The notes: generated by a model not told the origin, from the sequence alone. Counted from the first letter of the stretch, positions 33,566-42,411 are shown. The stretch is DNA of 64,000 bases from Nocardioides ferulae (GCF_003660455.1 NZ_QZVR01000029.1:1-64000), one strand, 5' to 3'. A program made the numbers and translations.

Positions 33566-33796
33566 TCACCGACTCTCTGGCAACTGGCCTGGGCGAGACT
33601 CGCGGTGCGCCTCGATCCACGCCAGCACGTCGCGCTTCGTGAACTTCACGTGGCGACCGACCCGAACCCCGCAGGGTCCCTTCCCATCCACACGCCAGTC
33701 GTAGATCGTCGCGACTGGAACGCCCAGGTACTCGGCGAGGTCCTCGATGCTCAGCAACGGGTCGAGCCCGCTGATCGGTTCGAGTTGGGTTTTCAT
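33566..33796 (-). CDS. Excisionase (HTH_17/MerR-like) of the ICE
   Basis: A 76-residue protein with a winged HTH in residues about 14-65 (LLSIEDLAEYLGVPVATIYD, then VGRHVKFTKRDVLAWIEAHR), the standard AlpA/excisionase family pattern. It binds near the attachment site and steers the integrase towards excision. ATG 33796 is chosen because the frame above it is unrelated in composition. It is the first gene of the xis-int operon. The 141 bases upstream carry the 16-bp hairpin and att motifs. Confidence 0.87.
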   Translation of the reverse strand: MKTQLEPISGLDPLLSIEDLAEYLGVPVATIYDWRVDGKGPCGVRVGRHVKFTKRDVLAWIEAHRESRPGQLPESR

Positions 33797-33937
33797 GCCA
33801 ACTAGGTGGCCACGCCGCCCCGAGTGGCTCCGAGACGTTCCGAGACAGTCCATGCCCGCTTCTGGACCGGGCCGCGAGACGCACCTGCAGGACGAGTTGG
33901 TGATGACTTTCTGATGACCGAGTCAAGTTCAAATGCT

Positions 33938-33972
33938 TTCAGGCTCGGTTCCCAGAGGGAACCGAGCCTGAA
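33938..33972. terminator. Perfect 16-bp hairpin next to the tRNA fragment
   Basis: TTCAGGCTCGGTTCCC (33938-33953) pairs exactly with GGGAACCGAGCCTGAA (33957-33972) around a 3-base loop. It follows the 3' end of the tRNA fragment read on the minus strand, where tRNA genes usually have their terminator. T-tracts are short on both sides, so it could also be an att-arm structure. Confidence 0.7.
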
Positions 33973-33974
33973 TT

Positions 33975-34011
33975 TGGTAGCGGGGGCAGGATTTGAACCT
34001 GCGACCTCTGG
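33975..34011 (-). repeat. tRNA 3' fragment, candidate attachment site
   Basis: Read on the minus strand, 37 bases give the last part of an anticodon stem, the variable loop, a full T-arm (GCAGG, TTCAAAT, CCTGC), an acceptor strand CCCCGCT, discriminator A and encoded CCA. The order resembles the actinobacterial initiator tRNA (fMet), from memory. The tRNA 5' part is missing and sequence diverges just after CCAG, as at an att junction. The rest of 33797-34230 holds only the hairpin and AT-poor spacer. Confidence 0.65.
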
Positions 34012-34230
34012 CTAAGAGATCAAGCCACAGCAAACCAGATCACGGCAGATCATGCCGTCGCCGGTCAGAGCCAAGGTGTTCTCGACCTTCCGACGAACTT
34101 CGCGGCGCGGCGAGCGCTGATCCTGCATGGCGTCACTTCATCAGGGGGTTCTCCACAGGTAGGGCGGTTCCCGCTGCACACCTTCAGTCACGAGGACAAA
34201 CCTGTTCTCGTCCCGACGAAGGAGCACATC

Positions 34231-34512
34231 ATGAGCACGACGGTCGACACCAACATCGAGGGCGCCATCCTCACCATCGACCAGGCGGCGGCGTACCTCG
34301 CGATTCCGAAGGCGACGCTGTACACCTGGCGGACCCGGCGAGCGGGGTTCGGGCCGCGGGCCGTGAAGCTCGGGGGCTGCCTGCGCTACCGCCGCTCCGA
34401 CCTGGACGCCTGGGTCGCCGAACACCTGGAGAGCTTCGACGACACCCCGGCCGTCCCGGAGCAGCGAGCGGGAGACGGCGTCTCGCTGTCCCGAGCGAGC
34501 CGGCCGCGCTGA
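34231..34512 (+). CDS. Excisionase (HTH_17), second module
   Basis: A 93-residue protein with a winged HTH in residues about 12-65 (ILTIDQAAAYLAIPKATLYT, then KLGGCLRYRRSDLDAWVAEH), followed by an acidic disordered tail. It is the AlpA/excisionase type and resembles the first excisionase in fold and position. An AAGGAG ribosome site precedes ATG 34231. The gene lies 12 bases before its integrase, on the opposite strand to the first module. Confidence 0.85.
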   Translation: MSTTVDTNIEGAILTIDQAAAYLAIPKATLYTWRTRRAGFGPRAVKLGGCLRYRRSDLDAWVAEHLESFDDTPAVPEQRAGDGVSLSRASRPR

Positions 34513-34524
34513 AGGGGATGCGAG

Positions 34525-35721
34525 ATGGGACGCGGACGACCACCGACATCGCTGGGCACCTGGGGAACGATCCGGACGACGCGGGTCCGCGAGGGTGTGT
34601 ACAGGGCTCGCACCCGGATCCGGGACAAGGACGGCGTTCCCCGCGAGGTCACAGCCACGGGCACCACGATTGCTGCTGCGGAGCGTGCGTTGCGCGAGAA
34701 GCTCGTCGATCGGGCGACGCCGACGCAACAGGCGATCACCGCCGACACCACGATTGCGACCCTCGCAGCCCTGTGGCTGACCTTCCTCCGCGCCGAGGGC
34801 CGGATCGAAGCCACCACCATCAACGAGTACGAGCGCGTGCTCGACAAGGTCGTCATTCCGGAACTGGGTGGCCTCCGTCTTCGAGAGGTGACGACCAGTC
34901 GACTGGATCTGTTCCTCGTCCGACTCCGGGCCACGAGCGTCAGCCGCCAACGGAAGACCAAGGTGGTGATGGGCGCGATGCTGGGGCTGGCTGTGCGTCA
35001 CGACGCGCTCGCCGTGAACCCGGTCCAGCAGACCTCACGCATCCACCGTGAAAGGTCCGAGACCCGGTCGCTCACACTCGAGGACCTCACGACCGTCCGC
35101 GAAGCTCTCCGAGCGTGGACGGCCAAGCAGCGCCCCGGGCCAAAGGCGTCCAGCGACATGGCCGACATCATCGACCTGATGCTGGCCACCGGGGCTCGGA
35201 TCGGCGAGATCCTTGCCGTGCGCTGGGTCGATGTCGCACTCGACGCCGCCCGTCCGACCCTCACCATCAACGGAACGATCAAGACCGAGCCTGGCAGGGG
35301 CACATACCGCAAGGCCAGCCCGAAGTCGGACGCCAGCGTGAGAACGGTCGTCCTTCCGAACTTCGCCATCGCAGTGCTCAAGCGTCGCCAGGCGGCAGCG
35401 CGGGAGAACCCGAATGACGCGGTGTTCCCGACCCGCAACGGCACCTGGCAACAGGTCAACAACGTCGAGCGCCGCTGGCGGCAGATCCGCAAGGACACCG
35501 GCCTCGACTGGGTCACGCCCCACACGTTCCGCAAGACCGTGGCGACCCTCATCTCGGAGCGGGTCGACGCTGAGACCGCCTCCCAGCAACTCGGCCACTC
35601 CTCCCCCGCCATCACCCGCGAGTTCTACATCTCCAAGCCGGCGATCGCCGCTGACGTCGCACACGTCCTGGACGAGCTGGCGGAGGCAGATCCGAATACT
35701 TCGGGAATAAGTCGTGAATAG
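34525..35721 (+). CDS. Tyrosine integrase, second module
   Basis: A 398-residue integrase: arm-binding domain (about 1-62, VYRARTRIRDKDGVPREV), core-binding domain (about 70-170), then catalytic domain. Catalytic residues are Arg in TGARIGEILAVR, the HTFRKTVATLI box, GH in QLGHSSPAITR and Tyr in FYISKP. It matches the first integrase in length and motif order, suggesting a shared ancestor. It ends just before the tRNA-Pro terminator, the expected place for an integrase that uses that tRNA 3' end. Confidence 0.92.
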   Translation: MGRGRPPTSLGTWGTIRTTRVREGVYRARTRIRDKDGVPREVTATGTTIAAAERALREKLVDRATPTQQAITADTTIATLAALWLTFLRAEGRIEATTINEYERVLDKVVIPELGGLRLREVTTSRLDLFLVRLRATSVSRQRKTKVVMGAMLGLAVRHDALAVNPVQQTSRIHRERSETRSLTLEDLTTVREALRAWTAKQRPGPKASSDMADIIDLMLATGARIGEILAVRWVDVALDAARPTLTINGTIKTEPGRGTYRKASPKSDASVRTVVLPNFAIAVLKRRQAAARENPNDAVFPTRNGTWQQVNNVERRWRQIRKDTGLDWVTPHTFRKTVATLISERVDAETASQQLGHSSPAITREFYISKPAIAADVAHVLDELAEADPNTSGISRE

Positions 35722-35743
35722 CGGCTTCGGGTTCAAATGACAG

Positions 35744-35783
35744 AACCGGCTCCGACCTACGTTCCCGCAGGTCGGAGCCGGTT
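35744..35783. terminator. Perfect 15-bp hairpin beside tRNA-Pro
   Basis: AACCGGCTCCGACCT (35744-35758) pairs with AGGTCGGAGCCGGTT (35769-35783) around a 10-base loop, and the plus strand continues TTCTTTG. It can terminate the second integrase gene on the plus strand and the tRNA-Pro transcript on the minus strand. Confidence 0.8.
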
Positions 35784-35789
35784 TCTTTG

Positions 35790-35863
<74 letters not shown>

Positions 35864-35952
35864 AAGACCGGCGGTCGTCGACCACCGGACCGCGTGAACC
35901 TTACCGCAGCCGAGCGCATGGCACCGAACCGGGGGCCGTGTCGCGCGCCGTG

Positions 35953-36516
35953 TCAGCCCATCGTCTTCTGACCGTCGATCGTCTCGCGGATGATGTCGGC
36001 GTGGCCGGCGTGCTGCGACGACTCGGCGATCACGTGCAGGAAGACCCGGCGTGCCGACCAGCTGCCACCCGGTTCGAACCACGGCACCTTCGGCAGCGGG
36101 TGCCGGGCGTCGAGGTCGACGGTGGCGACCAGCCCGTCGGTGACCGCGGCAGCCTCGTCGTACGCCGCCAGCACGCCGGCGAGGGTCTCCCCCGGCTGCA
36201 TGGCGAAGTCGGCCATCCGGGCCCGGATCTCCTCGGGCGGGTTGCTCCAGTCGACGGTCGCCCAGTCGAACGTCGGCTCGGCCGGGCCGTTGACGATGTA
36301 GTCGGCCCACTTCCGTTCCACGGCGGTCACGTGCTTGATCAGGCCACCCAGGCAGAGCTCGCTCGCGGTGGGGGTGAGCCCGGCCTGCTCGTCGGTGAGG
36401 CCGCGGACGGTGAAGCGGAGGAAGTCGCGGTGCTTGCGCAGCGTCTCGAGGAGGTCGGCGCGCTCGCTGCTTGCGGTGGCGGTCGGTGTCGTCGGGTGGC
36501 TCTCGGTGATCGTCAT
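35953..36516 (-). CDS. DinB family protein (DUF664-type)
   Basis: A 187-residue four-helix-bundle protein of the DinB/YfiT superfamily. Residues 23-45 form the first helix (LLETLRKHRDFLRFTVRGL), and probable metal ligands are the His in IKHVTAVERKW and the His pair in SQHAGHADIIRE. Many actinobacterial members are mycothiol-dependent transferases that use a thiol cofactor. The substrate is unknown. It is monocistronic on the minus strand and is the first chromosomal gene after tRNA-Pro. Confidence 0.85.
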   Translation of the reverse strand: MTITESHPTTPTATASSERADLLETLRKHRDFLRFTVRGLTDEQAGLTPTASELCLGGLIKHVTAVERKWADYIVNGPAEPTFDWATVDWSNPPEEIRARMADFAMQPGETLAGVLAAYDEAAAVTDGLVATVDLDARHPLPKVPWFEPGGSWSARRVFLHVIAESSQHAGHADIIRETIDGQKTMG

Positions 36517-36577
36517 GACAGCAACGCTAGGAGCCCAATAGGTCAGTTTCTGACCTCTTCGGCAGCCGATCCGGCGG

Positions 36578-37570
36578 TCATCCGGCGGGCTTCACCTCGG
36601 CGCTGTCGGGATCGACCATCAGACCCGAGGTGTCGACGGCGACGAACGCCCGGGCCGGGATGCGCTTGAGGTCGGCGATCATCCGAGCCGGCCAGCGCCG
36701 GTGTCGCTCGCCCTGGAAGAACCAGGGCGAGCCGTTGTCCGCCAGCACCAATCCGTGCCGCTTCATCGCCCGCACCACGACCTTCGCGTGCTTCGAGAAC
36801 CCCTGCGGGCGCCACCCGGCCCGCAGCCGGAACCTCGCCCCCATCGGTGGGTAGGCGCGACTCTCGGTCGCGCCGGCGTCGTGCCGGGCCGGCCACAGGT
36901 GGCGGCTGCTGGTCACGTCGGTGGTGAATCGGATCGCGTGGTCGACCTCCCCGGCACGCACCTCGTTCCAGCGCAGCAGCCCCGGCAGGATCGGCATCCC
37001 GGCCGCGTCCGCCGAGGTCCACCCGTCCGGCCGCAGGTCGTTGCTGCGCAGCGACCACACCGCCCCGGACCCTGCCCGCCACCGGCCGTCGCGCACCCTC
37101 GTCGCATAGGTCTCGTAGAGCCGGCAGCGGCCGCGGTCCACCACGATCGCGTGCCGGTCCCCGTCAGAGCGGCGCCCGCCCTCGATCCGGGTGTCGCGGC
37201 CCAACGGGTAGCGCACCCGGTCGCTCTCCGCGGCGTACCGGAACTGGACCTTGACCCGCCGGTGCTCCGAGCCCACCACGGTCACCGGAATGCCGTAGTC
37301 GGGCCCGGGGCCGGCGTTCGGCCCGAAGTCCGGATGCAGGTCGCGCTCGGTCGACATCTGCGAGAGCCACCGCTTGCTCCGCGGGTGCACGGGCAGCCCG
37401 CGCACGTCGGCGTGCCACCAGTTGTCGTCGGGGAACACCGCGCAACCAGTGCCCGCGACCGGCCTCGCCGGGCCGCGCGGGGCCTCCACCGGCGTCGCCC
37501 CCGCCAGCAGGGGAACGGCGAGCAGCCCCGCCAGAGCGAGCAGGACCGGAGACCACGCACGACGCCGCAT
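36578..37570 (-). CDS. Secreted protein of unknown function
   Basis: A 330-residue exported protein with a clear signal peptide (MRRRAWSPVLLALAGLLAVP, cleaved near residue 25). The mature part starts with a disulfide-type cysteine region (CAVFPDDNWWHADV) and contains SKRWLSQMS and HPDFGP motifs. It is rich in Arg, Asp and Trp and has no membrane helix. Proteins of this pattern are common in Nocardioides-like genomes, but I cannot name the family. It lies 49 bases after der and may be co-transcribed with it. Confidence 0.75.
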   Translation of the reverse strand: MRRRAWSPVLLALAGLLAVPLLAGATPVEAPRGPARPVAGTGCAVFPDDNWWHADVRGLPVHPRSKRWLSQMSTERDLHPDFGPNAGPGPDYGIPVTVVGSEHRRVKVQFRYAAESDRVRYPLGRDTRIEGGRRSDGDRHAIVVDRGRCRLYETYATRVRDGRWRAGSGAVWSLRSNDLRPDGWTSADAAGMPILPGLLRWNEVRAGEVDHAIRFTTDVTSSRHLWPARHDAGATESRAYPPMGARFRLRAGWRPQGFSKHAKVVVRAMKRHGLVLADNGSPWFFQGERHRRWPARMIADLKRIPARAFVAVDTSGLMVDPDSAEVKPAG

Positions 37571-37619
37571 CCCCCGACGGTACGCCGGGAGGATGCGGCA
37601 GTCCTGCCGGAACGAGGGC

Positions 37620-39008
37620 TCAGCGCTTGCGCTTCTCCCGCGGCCGCTGCTGCAGCACGATCGGGGTGCCGACGAAGCCGAACTCCTCGCGCAGCCGCCG
37701 CTCGATGAACCTCTCGTAGCCGGCGTCGAGCTTGCCGCTGGTAAACAGCACGAACGTCGGCGGCGCGGTCGAGGCCTGGGTGCCGAACAGGATCTTGGGC
37801 TGCTTGCCGCTGCGCACCGGGTGCGGGTGCTCGGCGACCAGCCGGCCCAGGAACCCGTTGAGCGCCCCGGTGCCGACCCGGGTCTCCCAGCCCTCGATGG
37901 CCCGCTCGATCGCCGGCACCAGCCGGTCGATGTGCCACCCGGTGCGGGCGGTGACGTTGATCCGCGGCGCCCACTGCACCTGCACCAGCTCGCGCTCGAT
38001 CTCTCGCTCCAGGTAGTGGCGGCGCTCCTCGTCGACGAGGTCCCACTTGTTGAACGCGATCACCAGCGCGCGGCCGGCCTCGCGCACGGTCTGGATGATC
38101 CGCTGGTCCTGCTCGGAGATCGGCTGACCGCCGTCGATGACCAGCACCGCGACCTCGGCCCGGTCGATCGCGGTGGAGGTGCGCAGGGAGGCGTAGTACT
38201 CGTGGCCCGAGGCCTCCTTGACCCGCTTGCGGATGCCGGCGGTGTCGATGAACCGCCAGGTCTTGCCCCCCAGCTCGACCAGCTCGTCGACCGGGTCGAC
38301 GGTGGTGCCCGCGACGTTGTCGACGACCGCCCGCTCGGAGCCGGCCAGCTTGTTCAGCAGCGAGGACTTGCCCACGTTCGGCTTGCCGACGATCGCGATC
38401 CGCCGCGGCCCGCCGACCTCGACCTCGCGCTCGGGCGGCGGCTCGGGCAGCGCGGCGAGGACGGCGTCCAGCATGTCGCCCGACCCCCGCCCGTGCAGCG
38501 CCGAGACCGGCCACGGCTCCCCCAGCCCGAGGTTCCACAGGCCGTAGGCCTCGGCCTCGGCGCGCATGTCGTCGACCTTGTTGGCCGCCAGCACCACCGG
38601 CTTGCCCGAGCGGCGCAGGATCTTCACCACCGCCTCGTCGGCGTCGGTGATGCCCACGGTCGCGTCGACGACGAAGAGCACCGCGTCGGCCAGCGTCACC
38701 GCGACCTCGGCCTGCGCGGCGATCCGCTCCGCCAGCCCGCGGGCGTCCGGGTCCCAGCCGCCGGTGTCGACCACGGTGAACGCGCGGCCGTTCCAGGTGG
38801 CGTCGTAGGAGATCCGGTCGCGGGTGACCCCGGGGACGTCCTGCACGACCGCCTCGCGGCGGCCGATGATCCGGTTCACCAGCGTCGACTTGCCGACGTT
38901 GGGGCGGCCGACGACCGCGAGCACCGGCACCGGCCCGAGGGGCGCATCTGCGGTGCCGTCGACCTCCGCCCCGGGTTCGGGACGCGCGACGGGAAGGTCC
39001 TGGCTCAT
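37620..39008 (-). CDS. der: Ribosome biogenesis GTPase Der (EngA)
   Basis: A 462-residue protein with two tandem GTPase domains, unique to Der. The first G1 is GRPNVGKS (residues 34-41) with DTGGWDPD; the second G1 is GKPNVGKS (near 205) with DTAGIRKRVKEASGHEYY. A C-terminal KH-like domain follows (VTARTGWHIDRLVP onward) with a basic end (QQRPREKRKR). Der helps assemble the 50S subunit. It is last in the cmk-plsC-der segment, as in Mycobacterium (cmk then engA), and overlaps plsC by 4 bases. Confidence 0.97.
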   Translation of the reverse strand: MSQDLPVARPEPGAEVDGTADAPLGPVPVLAVVGRPNVGKSTLVNRIIGRREAVVQDVPGVTRDRISYDATWNGRAFTVVDTGGWDPDARGLAERIAAQAEVAVTLADAVLFVVDATVGITDADEAVVKILRRSGKPVVLAANKVDDMRAEAEAYGLWNLGLGEPWPVSALHGRGSGDMLDAVLAALPEPPPEREVEVGGPRRIAIVGKPNVGKSSLLNKLAGSERAVVDNVAGTTVDPVDELVELGGKTWRFIDTAGIRKRVKEASGHEYYASLRTSTAIDRAEVAVLVIDGGQPISEQDQRIIQTVREAGRALVIAFNKWDLVDEERRHYLEREIERELVQVQWAPRINVTARTGWHIDRLVPAIERAIEGWETRVGTGALNGFLGRLVAEHPHPVRSGKQPKILFGTQASTAPPTFVLFTSGKLDAGYERFIERRLREEFGFVGTPIVLQQRPREKRKR

Positions 39009-39763
39009 GGTGCTCCTTGCTCGGTGACCCCGGTGGCGGGGTCTGGTTCGACTTCAGCGGACGGCAGTGGCCCAGGCAGTTGCTGGCCGGTCAACGTCCG
39101 CGCATGGTCCAAGTGGACCAGCATGTGCTCCCGGAGCAACATCGAGGCCCGCCCCACTTGTTCCTTGGTGCGTGGCCAGGGCTGCGGCTCCAGCGTGATG
39201 GGGGCCCCGAAGACCAGGTCGACGCGGCTCCCGCGCCGCGGCAGCTCGCCCGCGTGCCCCCCGGGACGGCGGGTGCCGAGGATGATCACCGGCACCACCG
39301 GCGCGCCCGTCACCAGCGCGAAGTACGCCGCGCCGCGGTGGAAGCGGGACAGGTCGCCGGCGTCGCGGCGTCCCTCGGGGAACACGCCGATCGCCCCGCC
39401 GTCGCGCAGCACGCGCAGCGACTCCCGCACCGCCCGCGCGTCGACGTGGAACCGGTCGATCGGGATCTGGCCCGAGGCACGCAGGAACCGCCCCAGGAAG
39501 CCCCGGAACATCTCGGCCTTGGTCAGGGCGTGCACGGGTCGGCCCGGCGCGAAGATCGCCAGCAGCGGGCCGTCGGCGACCCCGATGTGGTTCGCGGCGA
39601 AGATCACCGGCCCGCTCTGCGGCACCAGGTCGGCACCGTGCACGCGCACCGGGACCAGCAACCGGATCAGGAACCGGGCCAGCGGACGCAGCGGGCTGGC
39701 CAGGAGGACCCGCCACGGATGCCGCACCCGGTCGCTGCGCGGAGGCAGCCGATGCGGACTCAC
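39005..39763 (-). CDS. plsC: 1-acyl-sn-glycerol-3-phosphate acyltransferase
   Basis: A 252-residue acyltransferase of the PlsC/LPLAT type. Catalytic box I is NHIGVADGPLL (HxxxxD spacing), box II is the PIDRFHVDARAVRESL region, and box III is FPEGRRDAG. It transfers an acyl group to lysophosphatidic acid at the inner membrane in phospholipid synthesis. The acidic, Pro-rich C-terminal tail is an extra. It sits between cmk and der, overlapping both by 4 bases. Confidence 0.92.
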   Translation of the reverse strand: MSPHRLPPRSDRVRHPWRVLLASPLRPLARFLIRLLVPVRVHGADLVPQSGPVIFAANHIGVADGPLLAIFAPGRPVHALTKAEMFRGFLGRFLRASGQIPIDRFHVDARAVRESLRVLRDGGAIGVFPEGRRDAGDLSRFHRGAAYFALVTGAPVVPVIILGTRRPGGHAGELPRRGSRVDLVFGAPITLEPQPWPRTKEQVGRASMLLREHMLVHLDHARTLTGQQLPGPLPSAEVEPDPATGVTEQGAP

Positions 39764-40494
39764 GAGCAGGCCTCGGCCACCATCCCGACGACCAGCGCGA
39801 TCACCTCGTCCAGCGTGTAGGGCGTGGTGTCGAGGTGCACCGCCCCGTCGGCCATCACCAGCGGGGCGGTGGCCCGTGAGGAGTCGATGCGGTCACGGTC
39901 GAGCAGCAGCTGCCGGGTCGCGGAGAGATCGGCGCCGCCCTCCTCGGCGGCCCGTCGCTCGGCCCGCGCCGCGGGGTCGGCGGAGAGGTAGAGCTTGACC
40001 GGGGCGTCGGGCCACACGACCGAGCCGATGTCGCGGCCCTCGACGACGATGCCGGGGCCGTCCAGCGCAGCGGTGATGATCTCGCGCTGCAGCCCGAGCA
40101 GCCGGGCCCGCACCGCCGGCACCGTGCTCACCGGCGAGACGGCGCGGGTGACCTCCTCGGTGCGGATCGGCGCGGCGGCGTCCTCGCCGTCGACGGTGAT
40201 CGTCGGGCCCGACGGATCGGTGCCGGACTCGAGCCCGGGCTCACCGCACCGGGCGGCGACCGCGTCGGCGTCGTGGACGTCGACCCCGTGCCGCAGCATC
40301 CACCACGTCATCGCCCGGAACATCGCCCCGGTGTCGAGGTAGCGCAGCCCCAACCTCGCGGCCACCCCGCGCGAGGTGCTGGACTTGCCCGAGCCGGAGG
40401 TGCCGTCGACCGCCACCACGAGTCCGTGCAGGTCAGCGGGGACCTCGCGGCTCGGCACGGGGCTGGACTGACCGGGGTGGGGGGTGGCGCTCAC
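39760..40494 (-). CDS. cmk: (d)CMP kinase
   Basis: A 244-residue nucleoside monophosphate kinase. The P-loop is DGTSGSGKSSTSRG (residues about 30-43), followed by the substrate-binding MFRAMTWW, the CMP-specific VEGRDIGSVVWPDA motif and LSADPAARAERRAAEE of the lid. It phosphorylates CMP and dCMP to diphosphates. ATG 40494 starts the gene 11 bases after tyrA. The order tyrA-cmk-plsC-der is a conserved cluster. Confidence 0.97.
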   Translation of the reverse strand: MSATPHPGQSSPVPSREVPADLHGLVVAVDGTSGSGKSSTSRGVAARLGLRYLDTGAMFRAMTWWMLRHGVDVHDADAVAARCGEPGLESGTDPSGPTITVDGEDAAAPIRTEEVTRAVSPVSTVPAVRARLLGLQREIITAALDGPGIVVEGRDIGSVVWPDAPVKLYLSADPAARAERRAAEEGGADLSATRQLLLDRDRIDSSRATAPLVMADGAVHLDTTPYTLDEVIALVVGMVAEACS

Positions 40495-40505
40495 GGGGGG
40501 TCAGC

Positions 40506-41594
40506 CTACCGGTGCGCGACCCATCCCTTCGACTCCAAGGAGGCCAGCAGGTGGTCGGCGCGGGTCTCGTCGACGACCAGCTCGACCAGGCCGACCGGCC
40601 GGCCGGGGTCGTGGTCGATGCGCACGTCCTCGATGTTGACCCCGCTGGCGCCGGCCTCGGCGAACAGGCGGGCCAGCTCGCCGGGCTCGTCGGGCACGGA
40701 CACGAAGACCGTGCCGGTGGGCCGCCGCGGCGCCCCGTGCTTGCCCGGGATCGCCCGCGCACCCTCGACGCCCCGCGACAGCAGGCCCACCAGGCGTTCG
40801 CGGTCGTGGGAGGCGACGGCGTCGATCACCGCGTCGAGCTGGGCCCGCACCTGGCCGAGCAGGTCGAGCACGGCGTCGGCGTTCGCCGCCACGATCTGCC
40901 CGTAGAGCGCAGGGTCGCCGCCGGCCACCCGGGTCACGTCGCGCACCCCCTGCCCGGAGAGGGCGAGGTGGTCGGCGGGCGCCTCGGCCAGCCGGGAGGC
41001 GACCAGCGAGGCCAGCAGGTGCGGCACGTGCGAGGTGCGGGCCACCGCGCGGTCGTGCTCGGCGGGGCTCAGCCGCACCGGCACCGCGCCGCACAGCCGC
41101 GCCAGGGCGTCGACCGCCGCCACGGCCTCGGCCGCCGACCCCGGGTGGGGGGTGACCGCCCACGGCCGACCGTCGAAGAGCGCGGCGCTGCCGGCCAGCG
41201 GACCGGACCGTTCGCTGCCCGCCATCGGGTGGCTGCCGACGTAGCGAGCGGCGCCGGGGTGGTGCTCGACGGCAGCCGACGGGCCACTCTTCACGCTGCC
41301 CACGTCGGTCACCGTCGCCGACCCGTCGTCGAGCGCGCGCAGGATCTCGGCGGCCAGGTGGTCCGGCGGCACGGCCACCACCACCAGACCCGGCCGGTCG
41401 CCCGGGACGAACGGGCGTCCGGCACCGAGCCCGGACGCGGTGCGCACGTTCTCGGAGGAGACGTCGCTGAGAAGCACCTCGAGCCCGGCGCGGCGGCAGG
41501 CCAGCCCGATCGAGGTGCCGATCAGGCCGACCCCGACGATGTGGACGGGACCGGTGACGTCTCCGGCAGCCTCCCGGCCCTCCCGGTCAGGCAT
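40506..41594 (-). CDS. tyrA: Prephenate dehydrogenase
   Basis: A 362-residue enzyme of tyrosine synthesis that oxidatively decarboxylates prephenate to 4-hydroxyphenylpyruvate. The NAD-binding Rossmann start is HIVGVGLIGTSIGLACRRAG. Active-site segments include VGSHPMAGSERSGP and SPAEHDRAVARTSHVPHLLA. A C-terminal ACT domain (FVSVPDEPGELARLFAEAGA, then IEDVRIDHDPGRPVGLVELV) suggests feedback control by tyrosine. ATG 41594 (8-base overlap with aroH) is chosen over the frame start 41624. The neighbouring aroH supplies its substrate. Confidence 0.95.
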   Translation of the reverse strand: MPDREGREAAGDVTGPVHIVGVGLIGTSIGLACRRAGLEVLLSDVSSENVRTASGLGAGRPFVPGDRPGLVVVAVPPDHLAAEILRALDDGSATVTDVGSVKSGPSAAVEHHPGAARYVGSHPMAGSERSGPLAGSAALFDGRPWAVTPHPGSAAEAVAAVDALARLCGAVPVRLSPAEHDRAVARTSHVPHLLASLVASRLAEAPADHLALSGQGVRDVTRVAGGDPALYGQIVAANADAVLDLLGQVRAQLDAVIDAVASHDRERLVGLLSRGVEGARAIPGKHGAPRRPTGTVFVSVPDEPGELARLFAEAGASGVNIEDVRIDHDPGRPVGLVELVVDETRADHLLASLESKGWVAHR

Positions 41595-41970
41595 CGGGGA
41601 CGTCACGGGTGCGCGACAGGTCACGTCGCAGCGCGGCGGCGCCGTGCAGGTAGACGTGGGTGATGTCGGCGCGCGGCAGGTCGGTCTCGACGTGCGCCAT
41701 CATCCGCACCACCCGCGGCATCGACCCGTCGATCTCCAGCTCGCGGGCGCACATCAACGGCACGTCGCTGAAGCCGAGCCGCCGCGCTGCGTAGGCCGGG
41801 AACTCCGAGTGGAGGTCGGAGGTGGCGGTGAACAGCACCGAGATGAAGTCGTCGACCTCGAGCCCGTTGGCGGTCATCACCTCGGTCACCATCTCGGCGA
41901 CCCGTTCGAGCATGTGGTCACGCACGTCGTCGTCGAGCTGGGTCGCTCCTCGCACTGCCCTGACTGCCAC
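41587..41970 (-). CDS. aroH: Chorismate mutase (AroH type)
   Basis: A 127-residue enzyme of the monofunctional AroH class (trimeric, pseudo-alpha/beta barrel). Visible are MAVRAVRGATQLDDD (catalytic Arg near residue 4-7), VLFTATSDLHSEFPAYAARR, VPLMCARELEI (catalytic Cys/Glu area) and HVYLHGAAALR. It turns chorismate into prephenate, feeding the following tyrA, which it overlaps by 8 bases. The 44 bases upstream separate it from the VOC gene. Confidence 0.95.
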   Translation of the reverse strand: MAVRAVRGATQLDDDVRDHMLERVAEMVTEVMTANGLEVDDFISVLFTATSDLHSEFPAYAARRLGFSDVPLMCARELEIDGSMPRVVRMMAHVETDLPRADITHVYLHGAAALRRDLSRTRDVPDA

Positions 41971-42014
41971 GGGGCAAGGCTATCGACCCCGCCGACACAG
42001 CCGGCAGCCGCGTC

Positions 42015-42407
42015 TCAACCGGGCTGGTAGCTGCCGAACGACCAGCTGTTGCCCTCGGGGTCGACCACCGATCCCCCGCGGCCGCCGTAGTCCTGGTCGA
42101 CCATGCCGCGCACGACCGTGGCACCCGCCGTCACTGCTCGGTCGAACGCCGCGTCGGGGTCCTCGGTGACGAGGTAGACCGCGGAGCCGCCGACGTTGGT
42201 CACCGCTCCCTCCGGCCGCTCGCTGCCGAACATGACGCCCCCGCCCTCGGGCCAGAGCCACTCGGCGTGCACCACGACGTCGGGGTCCTCGGGGTCGCGG
42301 TGGGTCTGGTGCTCGACGAACCCGACCGCGCTCAGCCAGGCGATCATCGCCCCGGTGTCTCGAAAGGTCAGTGCGGGCCAGGTTCGGGTCTGCGTCGGGT
42401 TGCTCAT
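42015..42407 (-). CDS. VOC/glyoxalase-like protein
   Basis: A 130-residue protein of the vicinal-oxygen-chelate fold: WPALTFRDTGAMIAWLSAV, HAEWLWPEGGGVMFG, AVYLVTEDPDAAFDRAVTAG and QDYGGRGGSVVDPEGNSWSF. The pattern is close to the bleomycin-resistance/PhnB-like group, with unknown ligand. ATG 42407 lies 4 bases after the AraC-type regulator, so the two are one operon. They interrupt the aroH-to-pseudouridine-synthase block. Confidence 0.88.
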   Translation of the reverse strand: MSNPTQTRTWPALTFRDTGAMIAWLSAVGFVEHQTHRDPEDPDVVVHAEWLWPEGGGVMFGSERPEGAVTNVGGSAVYLVTEDPDAAFDRAVTAGATVVRGMVDQDYGGRGGSVVDPEGNSWSFGSYQPG

Positions 42408-42411
42408 CGAC

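Larger units (their letters stand above)
1..34011. mobile_element. Integrative and conjugative element (left end outside the window)
   Basis: A continuous block of conjugation genes (primase-polymerase, ParB-like, NlpC/P60, DUF6112, VirB6-like, SCO6880, VirB4, ArdC, coupling protein, SSB, DUF4913) ends with excisionase and integrase beside a 37-base tRNA 3' fragment at 33975-34011. That gene set is the known type IV secretion ICE class of actinobacteria. The left boundary is not seen, and no relaxase was recognised. Several cargo blocks interrupt the backbone. The right boundary is inferred from the tRNA fragment. A direct repeat at the other end would be needed to prove it. Confidence 0.75.
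34012..35789. mobile_element. Second xis-int module, remnant element beside tRNA-Pro
   Basis: Between the tRNA fragment and intact tRNA-Pro lie only an excisionase and an integrase gene on the plus strand. The integrase ends 69 bases from the tRNA 3' end. This is either the relic of a second element or a partner module of the same one; the two integrases (396 and 398 residues) resemble each other in layout and catalytic motifs. Confidence 0.5.
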